Source of the DNA: Neostapfia colusana
Lineage: Eukaryota; Streptophyta; Magnoliopsida; Poales; Poaceae
Assembly (NCBI GenBank): GCA_030760725.1
Contig: JASWHV010000013.1
Location: forward strand, 37,482,699-37,546,698
Length of the DNA: 64,000 nt
Reading direction: 5' to 3'
The stretch's first letter is position 1. The number at the start of each line of letters is the position of its first letter. The notes under the pieces were generated by a model, which worked only from the letters and a program-made list of their open reading frames with translations, ran no database searches and had not been told where the DNA came from. Of this stretch, positions 44,523 to 56,069 are shown one piece after another. The translations under genes and the position numbers were made by a program.

Positions 44523-45962
44523 CTAAGGATAGAACTTACGGAGGTGTTTGATGTTCCAGGGGTTCGGGAGCGGATCCCCATCCTCAGTGGAAAGGCGTAC
44601 GCACTCGGGGCGGCACACTTTCGTGACTCGGAAGGGTCCTTCCCATCTGGGGGAGAGTTTGTGGGTCCCTTCACGAGAAAGTATGCGCCGCAACACAAGG
44701 TCGCCTTCCTGCAGCTCCCGGACACGCACAGATCTTTGGTGGTAGCGCCGGAGCGCTTGTCTGTATCGTGCATTGCGGAGTGCTGCATGTAATCGGGCCT
44801 CGTCGACGAGGTCGATGTCTTCGCGCCGGAGGTTGTTTTGCGCGGCTTCGTCGTAAGCTTGGACATGGTGAGACTTCATGGTGATCTCTGGGGGAAGCAC
44901 AGCCTCGTCTCCGTACACCATGAAGAAGGGTGTCTCTCCGGTGGCCCGACTCTGGGATGTCCGGTTAGCCCATAGTATTCTTGGAAGCTCGTCCACCCAC
45001 TTGGTGCCATGTTTCTTCAAGCCAGCATAGGTGCGGGTCTTGAGGCCCCGAAGAATCTCGGTGTTGGCCCTCTCAACCTGTCCATTGCTCTTTGGGTGAG
45101 CAACGGAGGCATAGCACACCTGGATACCGAGGTCTTCGCAGTATTCTTGGAACGCTGCGCTGGTGAACTGGGTCCCGTTGTCGGTGATGATTCTGTTCGG
45201 GACCCCAAACCGGCAGACGATCAACTTGATGAACTTTACTGCAGATTTCCTGTTGATGGTGACGACGGGTGTGGCTTCCGGCCACTTGGTGAACTTGTCG
45301 ATGGCGACATAGAGAGACCGGAATCCCCCGACGGCTCTGGGGAATGGTCCCAAGATGTCCAACCCCCATACGGCGAACGGCCATGAAGGCGGGATCATTT
45401 GTACCGCCTTAGCCGGTGTGTGGATCTGCTTGGCGTGGAACTGGCACGCCTTGCAGCTCTCGACCAGCTTGACGGCATCCTGGAGTGCTGTCGGCCAGTA
45501 GAAGCCATGTCGGAAGGCTTTACCGACAAGCGTGCGTGAGGAAGAGTGACTCCCACATTTGCCTCCATGGATCTCAGCGAGCAAGTCGCAGCCTTCCCCC
45601 TGGGTTATGCACCACAATAGGACGTGGTTGGCGCCACGCCGATAGAGATCCCCTTCTACCAGCGCGTACCTCTTAGCCATGCGCACGATCCGTTCAGCGG
45701 ATACACGTTCATCAGGGAGGATGTTGTCTTTCAAGTAGTCCCGGATCTCTGTGATCCATGCATTGGGTCTGACTTGAGCTTCTGGATCTTGAGCGCTGGG
45801 TTGCACGGAGTCCCCAGTGATGCTTACGATCCTTGGCGGCGTCCATGGCTGCAGGGCCGCCGGGACTGCCAGCTTCGAGGTGCTGGTCCAGCCCCCTTCG
45901 CCTGGCTCGGCAGGCTGGGCTGTGGGCCGCAGCAACGTCCTCTCGAAGACTCCTTCGGGCAC
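44523..45962 (-). CDS. pol: Tat element T2 integrase
   Basis: An open 479-codon stretch on the minus strand. In order: the linker, a zinc-binding domain HGGKCGSH .. CKACQFH (residues about 130-180), the catalytic core with D in WGLDILGPFP (about residue 205), D in IITDNGTQFTS (about 262) and E in HPKSNGQVERAN (about 298), then the C-terminal domain with LSPRWEGPFRV and the end WNIKHLRKFYP. No chromodomain follows, as expected for the Tat lineage. It lies in the same frame as the upstream RNase H but is separated from it by one TGA (45969-45971). By itself the integrase frame is unbroken. Its RT half is beyond the C2 insertion. Confidence 0.88.
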   Translation of the reverse strand: MPEGVFERTLLRPTAQPAEPGEGGWTSTSKLAVPAALQPWTPPRIVSITGDSVQPSAQDPEAQVRPNAWITEIRDYLKDNILPDERVSAERIVRMAKRYALVEGDLYRRGANHVLLWCITQGEGCDLLAEIHGGKCGSHSSSRTLVGKAFRHGFYWPTALQDAVKLVESCKACQFHAKQIHTPAKAVQMIPPSWPFAVWGLDILGPFPRAVGGFRSLYVAIDKFTKWPEATPVVTINRKSAVKFIKLIVCRFGVPNRIITDNGTQFTSAAFQEYCEDLGIQVCYASVAHPKSNGQVERANTEILRGLKTRTYAGLKKHGTKWVDELPRILWANRTSQSRATGETPFFMVYGDEAVLPPEITMKSHHVQAYDEAAQNNLRREDIDLVDEARLHAALRNARYRQALRRYHQRSVRVRELQEGDLVLRRILSREGTHKLSPRWEGPFRVTKVCRPECVRLSTEDGDPLPNPWNIKHLRKFYP

Positions 45963-46461
45963 AGGGGCTCAGGTGGAGGCCTTCATTGAGAGGTCATCAG
46001 CTGCGCTATTGCCAGCGCGTGGTGCATGGCGTAGGTCCAAGGCGAGGAAGTCTTTCTCCAACATCTGCACGTGGAGCAGATAAGCAGCTAGTTGTGGGTC
46101 ATTGCAGCAGCATTCATCCTTAACTTGCTTGACAACTAGCTGGGAGTCGCCGTGTGCCAACAACTGGCGAGCGCCCAGAGACAGGGCTGTCTTTAGGCCA
46201 AAGATGAGTGCTTCATACTCTGCCATGTTGTTGGTTGCCTTGAAATTGAAACGCACCATGTACCCAAACTGCTCCCCCGATGGCATGAGAAGCAGTACGC
46301 CGGCACCGGCCCCCTGCTTTAGCGAGGAGCCGTCGAAGAAGAGCGTCCAGTGAGGCCCGGTGAGGACCGGAGCTTGGTGCTTCAGTTCACCGTCTTCGTG
46401 GCCCCCTGGGTCAGTCTTCATTGGCGTCCACTCAGCCACGAAGTCAGCCAACACTTGGCTC
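45963..46461 (-). pseudogene. pol: Tat element T2 RNase H, split by C2
   Basis: Starts at the C2 junction with VLADFVAEWTP, the usual entry into the second RNase H of Tat elements. Acidic catalytic positions are visible in LFFDGSSLKQGAGAG, NNMAEYEALIFGL, LAHGDSQLVVKQV and NSAADDLS. A TGA at 45969-45971 ends the domain, after which the frame continues into the integrase. The upstream part (RT and the start of RNase H) lies past C2, outside the window. Confidence 0.85.
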
Positions 46462-49400
46462 TGTGGCGGACTGGGATCCGCTCATCTAGGATCGCAGAGG
46501 GTGGTGCCGCATGATGCAACACCCGACAGCACACGTCATAAGGGCACATTATATTACATGGGAAAAACAAACTGAACTGTACAAAAAGGTACAAACATCA
46601 GTTACAAACTAGTATTTATTTTACACAGCGGAAGTCTACTCTGTACAACTCACGCCCACCTATCTAGCAAAAGTTGGTTGCCCAGCCCTACGGCAACCCA
46701 CACTAGCTGCACGTCTCAGCTCACCGCGGCGTGTACGACTCCCACTCAGCCGTGGTCCCGGACGGAGGGTAACCCTCGCCGGTGGACTTGTACTCCGAGT
46801 CCGTGGGTGGCTCCTCACCTGAAAAACACTTAAGCAGCAACCGTGAGCACGAAGGCTCAGCAAGGCTTAAACGACTCACCTAAACATGAAAATCTACATG
46901 AGGTGTACAATGACATAGGATAGTAATATTGCAGCAAATGGACACGCCTACAAGTTCATCCTTAGTTCAGCTTTTAGCACAAGTTAACAGTTCAGGAAGC
47001 TGAAATTTAGTAAGCAATATTTGGTGGCAAACATGTAGCCATACAATATTATATCATATCAGCAATATTGAATCAACATATTTCATACATTATTCTACGT
47101 CACGACTCAGTGACCAAGTGGTACTCTTCACCGCGAGGGACGGCGAATCGACTCGATATACACCTGCAGGGAAACCCAAAGAGCACGTCACGTACGCCCA
47201 CCCGTGGAGCTGCACAACATGCTCACTCGATGTCGTACGGGACAAGCTTTCACCCAACAGCCCAAATGTCGAACCGGTCACACCGAAACGAGCAGGAGGT
47301 TCCCCACACGGAGCATCTCTCTATGCCCATTGGCAGATTTCCACCTTGCTGCCGTCAGCCTACACCTACAAATCGGTGCGTTATGCCTCGACGCCCGGAG
47401 GTTTAGACTACATCGGTTTATCGGGGCCCATATATCTGATATGCCTTCGGTACGTTCAAACTTGGTCAGCGTGGGCCGCACACGGATCGGTCCTCAATCG
47501 ACACGGACAGGGCTGCGCACACAAGACTCCCTCTTGCTGCGCCCTAGCCTCTGCCTAGTCTCGTTTTCATTACAAAAATGATCTCGCATCACTCGAACCA
47601 ATCCCGTGCGTCCCAAGCCTATCTCGCGAGTAGATTCCAACTACTCGACTTGTACCGAAGTCCTATGAATCATTAAGCATAGCTTGTCTACTCGAGGTCT
47701 TAGGCCCTACCCTCACTCTTATGGAAAAATCCTGGTCATGCAAGTGGGGTTCCATTCATCCTACACCTAGTGCACATTCATACATCACCTAATTTTGTGA
47801 ACAAAGTAAAACTTGATAAAAGAGTTAATGCAAACCGGGGCTTGCCTTGTTGCTGCTGGTCAGAGGTGAGTTCTTCTTCTGGAAGCAGGAAGTCGAGAAC
47901 CTCCGGAGCTTCCTCGCCTTCAGTAACTACACGTTAATAAATACTACATGTTAATGGATATGTACATAAGTTTATTGTAATGCTTTGTTACTAGTTATAA
48001 TAACAAGTTTTTAACAACTGGAACTCTGTTCAAGAATTTAAAAGGAAACTGGGGCTAGTGGGTTGAGCTTGGACCTAAGCACATGATTTAAGTGCTAAGT
48101 GGTTATCCCCTTCTTCTATAATAACCCCTCAAGTGGTTAAACAGAGCAGGGGTGATCTAGATCTCCAATGGAGCTGAGAATTTTTGTGAGTTCCTTTTCA
48201 CAAGACAACTCTCTGGATGAAAATTTAGCACTTGTCAGTGAGTGGTTTGCCCAGAATAATTCTCTTAGCAAATAAGCAAAGGAGAATAAATTATGAGGTA
48301 ACACCCTGTTCATGCCCAACTTAGTGAACTAAAATTTCAATTATAGCTCATAGAGTTTGCATGAATTTTCCTAGCATTTTTGGAGCTAACGTTTGTCCAG
48401 AACTGAATTTCCAAGTTTTGGAAATTCTCTGAAAATGTTTCTGTATTCAAATGAACACAGCACCTTCAAATTTGAATTGCTCTGGTCAAATCAACTCCAA
48501 ATGGTCTGAAACTCTTACAGGGATTCACTAACATTCTAAAGAGCACTCTGGCAAAATTTGGGGATTTTTGGATGAACCAAACTCCCTCCAAAATTCTTTT
48601 GCTGGAAAGCTTTAAAGAATTTTACAGAATTAAATAATAGGTTTCATACAAATTGGGTGGCATATTTGGATAGAGTTTTGCAAGATGAATCCAACCCAAT
48701 TTGAATCACTAAATTTGGAGCTTCCTAGCAAAAGTTATGGGATTCTAAAGTTTGAACTAAATCTGGAAATTCAAATTAATTCGGGAAACATTCAAACTCT
48801 GACTGTGGGTCCCTCCTACACGTGTCGGCTGCTGGAATCACGCCACACGGATCCACATGAACCTTCCCGCGTCACCACACTGGATCCCGGGCCGCAGCGG
48901 ATCCGACGATTTAAAATATCGCCACTGACATGCGGGGCCCCCAGTCATCTTCCTCCTCCCGACGCCCGGCGCGATCCGGCCGCCGAGCTCGCCGGAGCTC
49001 TCGCTGGAGAGGGGTTCCGGCCCTCCGAACTTGCCGATTCTTGCCGCCTGTGCTTATCTCGGCCTGGGGAACACGGTGGTGCCCTCACCAGAGCGTGACA
49101 ACGGCCGGAACAGTGCTCCCGCCAGTAACAGCGGCCGGAAGCTCACCGGCAACGTCGAACTCGGCATCCTCTGCACCTTTTTCGATGCGGTTTGCTCGGG
49201 GAGCTCCACTGACACCTGCTGAACACGGACATGGGCACCAATCCTCGTGAAAACAGCTGCAACTACGACCTCATCGGTGACCTAGGCCGGATATCGGCTG
49301 TTCTCAGAAAACTTCGAAGAACCGTAACCCTAGCCCATGGTTCTTGCTGGTTTTTGATCCTAGGTGGTTGTGGCAGGGTGTAGATCGTGTGTTTAGCTCG

Positions 49401-50460
49401 GTACACCCGGTGATAAGCCAATACCCGTGAATTTTTTGATTTGGTGGAGCTCGGCCTTAAGAACCCCGTAGCGTTCCCGGAAGAAATTCTCCCCCGACGG
49501 TGCATGAAATGCCGAACGGTAAGGACAAGCAGAACCAGCACCTTATGGCGGTCGTTTCTTGTGTTGAGCGTCGGGCATGAGGGCGCCTGGTTTGCTCGGA
49601 CGCCGGCGATCAGTGGGTGGCGAAACACCGAGTGTGTGGCCGGGTTTGTGGGCGGTGGAACAGAGAGGATACGGGGGGTTTCACGTAGCCCAGCAGTGCA
49701 ACCGCACGCTTTGTAGCCGGCGCCCTCATCCCCCGAGCAGGAGGTGGCGCGGTGGCCGCGTTGGGACGGGGTCGACCCCGTGCGCTGTCGGCCATAGGGT
49801 ATTCGACCGCGTGCCCGAGTCGGTTTGCTCCCCGGGGTGGCTGACCAGTGGGCCCTCTTCTCCCCTCTAATTCTTTCTCCACCTTTCTTTTGTAAATATC
49901 CCAGCTACTGTACATTGAATGGGAGACTTAGCCCCCAAGTATTGGTTTGAATTTGAGTTCTCAAATTTAAACTTTGTTGGGTTAAATTTGCTTCATGTTT
50001 AAACTGAAATTCAAATTAAGTTTTGAATTATTGCAAATTTAGCTCCCGACAAGATGAACTCCAATAGGGATGAAAATTGGTGGGCTAACTCAGAAAAATG
50101 TGCTTAGTTTGAATATGAAGCTAACTTTTGAATTTGAGTGATGAAAGTTGCTGCAATTTGAATTTACATTCAAATTGGCCTCTTTTTCAAATACCTCCAA
50201 AAGTGCCTCAAAAAGTGTTGGATTTACATGAAACTTGGACTGAACCTTCCCAAGACTTTTTAGGTTTTAGGGGTGAGCTCAACCTCTCATGTTCAGGTGC
50301 AGAAATCCTACTTTGTGAAAGTGAAGGCTTTCCCCTCTAATTACTCTTTTGATGGAGGTTACTTGCTCTTCACAACATTTCCTAAGATATCCACAATAAA
50401 AACTGTGGTGTTGTGAGGTGAAGCAAAGTTTTTGCAAGTGACTTTTCTTGGGCTTTTACA
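46462..50460 (-). repeat. 3' LTR of chromovirus C2 (3999 bp, minus orientation)
   Basis: In element orientation it starts TGTAAAAGCCC at 50460 and ends GTCCGCCACA-like AGTCCGCCACA at 46462. It belongs to the C family but is longer and more diverged from the C1 LTRs than those are from each other. The flank ggctc (46457-46461) is the expected target duplication; its partner is off-window. Confidence 0.9.
46721..49270 (-). CDS. LTR micro-gene in the C2 LTR
   Basis: Exon 1 frame 49270-49147 (41 codons, ends EFDVA, donor TTGCCG|GTGAGC). Exon 2 is 47926-47846 (81 nt, one codon longer than in C1, so an in-frame indel), donor |GCAAGCCCC. Exon 3 is 46818-46721, ending TGA. The exon 1 peptide GVSGAPRANRIEKGAEDAEF aligns residue by residue with C1's GVSGAPRANHIEKDAGNADF. 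All phases are kept. No ATG was found in exon 1. Confidence 0.5.
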
Positions 50461-50475
50461 TCCCTCCTCCCTTAA
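50461..50475 (-). other. Polypurine tract of C2
   Basis: On the minus strand TTAAGGGAGGAGGGA lies directly before the LTR start at 50460. Confidence 0.85.
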
Positions 50476-50526
50476 AAGAATCTCGTCCCGAGATTACAAA
50501 AGAAGAGATAGTGATGTAATAGGGAC

Positions 50527-52457
50527 TTACCCGCGTTGGGATGCCATGAACTCTGGGTAATTTGAGCGAAGGAATTCCTCGCTCTCCCACGTCGCTTCTT
50601 CGGCGGTGTGGTTGCTCCAGAGTATCTTGTAGAACCACAACGTTCTGCTAAACATGGTCCTGGCTTGTTCATCAAGTATTGCCACCGGATACTCATCATA
50701 TGTTAAATCCGGTTTCAGCTCGCCGATGTCTTCGGTAGGAACAGCAGCTGTATGCTTCAAACATTTTTGCAGTTGCGAAACATGGAAAACATTATGGACA
50801 CCAGCAAGGGATGCCGGTAGCTCCAGTCTATACGCTGCTGGTCCACACTTCTCGGTGATAGCATAGGGTCAATAAAACAGGGAGCGAGCTTCCCCTTCAC
50901 ACCGAACCGGTGCACGCCCTTCATCGGAGACACGCGGAGATACACGTGTTCACCGACGTCAAAGTGCAACGGTCTACGCCTCTTATCAGCGTAGCTCTTC
51001 TGCCGGGATTGAGCAGTCTTCAAGTTAGCTTGAATCGTCCGAACGCGCTCTTCGGCGTCGTTCACCACATCAACCCCGAATGTGACCCTTTCACCGGACT
51101 CGCACCAATTTAATGGGGTGCGGCATTTGCGACCGTAGAGAGCTTCGTAGGGTGCCATCTTGATACTCGCCTGATAGCCGTTGTTGTACGAGAATTCCGC
51201 CAATGTTAGGTGATCGTCCCAGTTCCTACCATGGTGGATGGCACATGCTCTCAACATGTCTTCTAATACTTGATTCACCCTCTCTGTCTGGCCATCTGTC
51301 TGAGGGTGGTAAGCGGAGCTTCTAATCAGTTTAGTACCCAAAGCAGCATGCAACTGCTCCCAAAAGAGAGACACAAACAATGCACCTCGGTCTGAGACTA
51401 TGGTCTTGGGTACACCATGCAGGCATAGAATCCTGGCAATATATAACTCCGCATATCTGTTGGCATGGAAATGTGTATGTACGGGGATGAAGTGAGCTGA
51501 CTTGGTCAGTCGGTCAACGATCACCCAAATGGAATCATGTTTGTTGGATGTTAAGGGTAATCCCACAATAAAATCCATGCTCACGTCCTCCCATTTCCAT
51601 GCTGGAAATTTCAGGGGTTGCAGCAGCCCTGATTTCCTCATGTGATCAGCCTTCACTCGTCTACACGTATCGCACTCGGATACGTACTTCGATACCTCCC
51701 GCTTCATCCGTGTCCACCAAAATTTCTTTTTCAAATCTTGGTACATTTTGTTGCTGCCCCGATGAATGGAGTACTTAGACAAGTGGGCTTCGTCGAGGAT
51801 CTTCTTCCTCAGCTCCATATCCCGGGGTACGACTATGCAGTCATCGAACCATAGCGTCCCCTCCTCATCTTTTTGGAAACACTTGATCTCCCCATTATCT
51901 ATCCGTCTCCGGAGATGTGCCATACCCTTGTCAACCTTCTGAGCTGCAATGATGTCCTCCCTGATGGTAGGGATGAGGGCAAGGTTGTACAACGATCCAT
52001 AAGGAACCAAGTATAAACTCGGCTCTTCCTCCTCCACTGGTGTAATGGTGAGGTGATGGACATGTGATTTCCGACTCAGCGCGTCGGCAACAACATTCGC
52101 CTTGCCAGGGTGGTAATGAATATAGATTTCATAATCTTTGATCATTTCTAACCACCTCCTTTGCCTCATGTTCAGCTCCTTCTGGGTTAAAATGTATTTC
52201 AAGCTCTTGTGGTCGGTGTAGAGATGCACCAGATTCCCCAGGAGATAGTGCCTCCACATTTTTAGCGCCAACACCACTGCAGCAAGCTCAAGTTCATGAG
52301 TCGGATAATGCTGCTCATGGTTCCGAAGTTGGCGTGAGCCATATGCGACCACCCGTCCTTCCTGCATCAACACGCAGCCGAGCCCAATACCGGACGCGTC
52401 ACAATACACGTTGAAAGGGCTTTGTTGTATCCGGCTGAGCTAAGACCGGGGCTGTGG
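50527..52457 (-). pseudogene. gag-pol: Chromovirus C2 RNase H-integrase (3' part, downstream of E)
   Basis: Continues C2 pol on the other side of E. RNase H starts at PFNVYCDASGIGLGC (about 52420) with YTDHKSLKYILTQ. The integrase has its zinc finger near 51790-51650, D in SMDFIVGLP, D in VSDRGALFVS, E in TDGQTERVN, GPY/F-like IDPM and a chromodomain-like tail ending at 50527 (WFYKILWSNH, ATWESEEFL). The stretch from 52409 to about 50860 is open. A frameshift there separates the last 110 codons. It is almost the same protein as C1 but with fewer lesions, so its LTR difference from C1 is older than its pol decay suggests. Confidence 0.9.
52453..52457. other. Left target-site duplication of E
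   Basis: tgtgg here and again at 60662-60666. It is an exact 5-bp match, and removing E rejoins C2 pol in frame (LTTAPVLAQPD). Confidence 0.9.
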
Positions 52458-52862
52458 TGTAACACCCCAAATTTTGATTCAAAACTCTAAACCATGTTCA
52501 GAGGGGAATTTAAAAATTTTTGGACGTGTTGCATGTTTTGCAAAAATTCAAATTCAAACTGGAATTCAAATTATACTCAAAACAGAAAAGAAATGGAAAA
52601 AGAAAAAGAGAAACGGGAAAAAAACCGGCCAGTGGGCCGAAACCCGCCAGCCGGCCCAGTTTCCCCGCGCCAGCCCGCCCCCGCGCGCGCCGCGCTGTCT
52701 CTCACAGACGGGTGGGACCCGCCTGTCATCGCTAACCCCGCGACCCTGGACTCTCTCCCGCGCGCGCGATCGCAACCGACCGGATTTCCGCGTCCCGCAG
52801 CCCGAATTCTGGTCCCAAACGACTCAAACTCGATCGCAACAGACCCACCGCCCCTCCCCGGC

Positions 52863-52870
52863 TATAAAAA
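52863..52870 (+). promoter_or_regulatory. TATA box of LTR E
   Basis: CGGCTATAAAAAC lies between GC-rich sequence and the first micro-gene exon. The matching site in the right LTR is 57671-57678. Confidence 0.65.
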
Positions 52871-52979
52871 CGCCAGCCCCGATCGGTTTTTCCCACGCGA
52901 TCGCCGATTTTTACTCTGGTGAGCACCGAGACTTCGCCGGTGAATTCTGGCCGATCTAAGCTCGGAAATTCTGATCTAA

Positions 52980-55607
52980 CTCGCTGGTCTTGATCCACCG
53001 CCTCCGGGGAACTTTGCAGGTGCAGAAAACCCGAAGACTTACGGTGTAAACCCAGCGCCGACGAGCTTCGCCGTGGTTTTGCCTCGGACCTCGCCGCCGA
53101 TCACTTTCCAGGACCCCCGAGCTCAAGAAAACCCCCGAGGTGAGATCCCTGACCTCCCCTCTACCGATCTATGCCATAAGATCACAGTTCTAGGCAGAAT
53201 TCTCGAGGATCCGAAACTTTCCGGCGAGATCGCCGCTTCCCGCCGCCGTGCGCCGCCGGCAGCGCCGCCCGCGCACGATCAGAGCGACGTGGCCGCTTGT
53301 GCGCCGTTTATTTTAAATCGCACGGTAGACTTTAAAACCCCGCGTACCGGTTCGATGTTATAATCTCAGCCGTCGGTTTAAAATCGGACGGTCCACGTCA
53401 GCCCCGCGTTATAAAGACTGGAATTCTTACGTGCTACCCCCTGGGGTTCTCGGGAAATAAGAGCTAGCCCCGGAAACTTCAGCTCTAGCCCCTGGAACTC
53501 CAGAAAATCATGTAAATTCATTTAAAAATCAGTTTTAGCCCCTGGACTTAATAAAAATTAGGTAAAACACCTCTGATAAGTGTAGCTAGACCACTGGAAA
53601 TTATGAAAATAATATTATAGACCCTGTAATGGGGTGAATTCATTATTTTAGCCTTGTTTAGTATTTAATTTAGAAAATTGAATATGTAACTAGTGTTTAA
53701 AAATTAAAAAGGGGGACAAACATAATTGTCAAAATTAATTAAAAACTTTCTCAGTACTTAGAAAACTTTGGAGTGAGATAAAAATATATTTTTGGGCTGA
53801 AATAAATCTGTTTCATCTATTATTCACATTTATTAGTATAGGGACACATTTTTAAGTAAAGAATAGCTATAGAAAAAAATAGGGAAAATAATTATGAAAT
53901 AGTATATATCAGAAGCCAAGGTCAAAATATGTTATTAAATTATTTAGGACCAGAACCTATACTGTTTAGGTGATGTGTATTACTAATTTCATAATAAAAT
54001 ACACAATTATGCATGGGAGTATAAAAAAATGATAAATGGAGTTTTTAAAATCCAAAGGGTTCAGTTTAGGGTTGGTAGAAATTATGAAGGCACATATGGG
54101 GAAGAAAAATACTTTTCATACACACTTGGTAGTAAAAAGGTGTAGTAGTTGAATATAAGAAATTTATTGGAAACCCATATAAATAGTATGTAAGTATAAA
54201 TGTGGACACAAAAGTAGGAATCATATATACATGGTTAAAAGTGCATGCAAGCCACAACTTAACACACATAAAGTAACCACAACACATATAATGGTAAAGA
54301 ACTTTTATAAACATGAATGTGTGGTTTGTATGAAGTAGAAGTGTGAACTATGTCTTATGATTGTTGTTTTTCTTTTGCTATGTGTGATGGTATGAAGTAG
54401 AACCTGTTCAATAGCAAGTTATTCCTTTCCAAGATCAGGACTACCCATTTCAAGAGCAGCAAGAAGGAGGCAAGTGTCCTTGACCACTTTGATCCTATGC
54501 TAGGATGAGTAGATAGAATTATTTGCATTGTCAAATGAAATATGAAACCCATGCTAGGAAGTTTCCCTAGAATTGCATTACCTTGTTTCCTTGTAGCTTG
54601 GGTTGGGATTTATTTTGTCATGTCATTTATATCCATGCATATGCTTAGCCATGCTTAGAATGGGATGTTTGGGACATGAAATCATCAGTTTATATTACCA
54701 TACTCTTGAATGAGACATTGTGAGTTATGTAGAGGTAGAGATCAAGGCAAGTTGGATGTTTTGGTTGTGTGCTGGGTGCACGAGACTTGGGTTTGTGTTT
54801 AGTACTTGCCTGGATCCTAAGGACCGGTTCATGGAGCATGTAATCCGGCTTTACAGTGCCAACCACATGCTGAGATGGGGCAGCTTGGCCAATTAATTAG
54901 GTGTATCCCCGGCGTAGTATGGGTGTGTTGGATGGTGCGGGGATTAGGTGTCAGCTGGACTACCATATGAACCGCAAGGCTCAAGAGGGGGCCACTGCAG
55001 CGGGGTTGGAGCCTCTTGTATGCTGTTAGGGGTAAAACCTCAGTGGGCCCACGCTCGTCGGGAATCCCTTTGTAAAGGCTTCGTAGTGATCTTCTGGCTA
55101 CACACCTGGGAAGTGTGAATGTGGATCGTAGCCACTGGCATAATGGAGGTTCTTTTAGTCCATCCGGCAACGGGGGATGAAATCACTACATGTGGGTACA
55201 GTGGTACAAACTCTGCAGAGTCAAAATTGTCTTGACAGCCGTGCTCACGGTTAAGAGCGGCCTGGACTTATTCATGATTAGAGGATTGATGGTTAAGCGG
55301 GGAGCTTAACATTGGTACTGATGTTATGGTTATTGGATTACAATGATGGGATGGGAAATTGGGACCATTTCACCTGTGTAATAATGTAGGTGCTTAATAA
55401 GCTAAGGTGATAGGCATTAATTGCGTAGTGCTTTAACCATGAGTTCAACCTCTCCTTGTTCTAGCCATGCATGATATAATTTTCCCACACTTGCTGAGTA
55501 CCATTGGTACTCAACCTTGCATATTTGTTGGTTTATATTGCTGCTCAGGTCAAGATAATGAGGTGGTGTATAATGACCAAGATTTTGGACCCGAGGAAGG
55601 ATTTTAG
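52980..55607 (+). pseudogene. LTR micro-gene in the E 5' LTR (one nonsense codon)
   Basis: Exon 1 frame 52980-53139 (53 codons, ends QENPR; donor CCCGAG|GTGAGA). Exon 2 is 54401-54469 (69 nt), after GAAGTAG|, donor AGGAG|GCAAGTG. Exon 3 is 55549-55607, after GCTGCTCAG|, ending TAG after GPEEGF. All junctions are phase 1. One TAG in exon 2 (CAATAGCAAG) breaks this copy; the right LTR has GAG there. No ATG in the exon 1 frame. Confidence 0.45.
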
Positions 55608-55858
55608 GTTCATGAAGACCCCCGGGCAACGCCTGTGATGGAGCCCTAATGAATAATATTCCGCTGCTAGTTTATTTACTTGTGATGAACTTATTATTGT
55701 CCATCGAGACATTTACTTTGTAAGACTTACTTATATTCGACACCTGGCTTGTAATAAATGATGCTTCACTATTTGTCATCACATGTATGAGAAAAAGATC
55801 CTGGCATACATGTGATATTCACTTGGTTGTTCTTCGGAAAAACCGGGTGTGACAGAGG

Positions 55859-55870
55859 TGGTATCAGAGC
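55859..55870 (+). other. Primer-binding site of E (tRNA-Met type)
   Basis: TGGTATCAGAGC, four bases after the LTR end GACA at 55854. Confidence 0.92.
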
Positions 55871-56069
55871 CAAGGTTGCCCGTAGGAACGTGGACCTAGG
55901 TAGAAATGGACGTATTTAAGTGCCCTATTTTCTTAAAAACTATTTTCCAAGGTGTGGGTGGAAAAGTGTTTTAAAGGAGTCATTTTCTTCATCTTACCCC
56001 AACTTTCATTCAAAATAGGATTTTTGTTTGAGAATTTATCTAACCTAATTTTAAATTCTTTTGTTTTAG
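55871..56069 (+). other. Short leader of E, probable intron
   Basis: A donor-like GACCTAG|GTAGAA lies near 55910, and the ORF's ATG at 56070 follows TTTTGTTTTAG. A 160-nt intron would thus end exactly at the start codon. There is no ORF in the leader. Confidence 0.45.

Larger units (their letters stand above)
52458..55854 (+). repeat. 5' LTR of non-autonomous element E (3397 bp)
   Basis: Starts TGTAACACCCC and ends CCGGGTGTGACA. It differs from the right LTR (57266-60661) at about two dozen positions by eye, including one 1-bp indel, about 0.7 percent. TATA box TATAAAAA at 52863-52870. The stretch 53500-54350 is strongly AT-rich with nothing recognisable. It contains micro-gene exons. Confidence 0.93.

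Noticed and set aside
54066..54552. Minus-strand hydrophobic frames in the AT-rich part of LTR E
   Set aside because: Identical in both LTRs only because these are young copies; the F/Y/I-rich composition follows from AT-rich DNA and there is no support from other LTR subfamilies.
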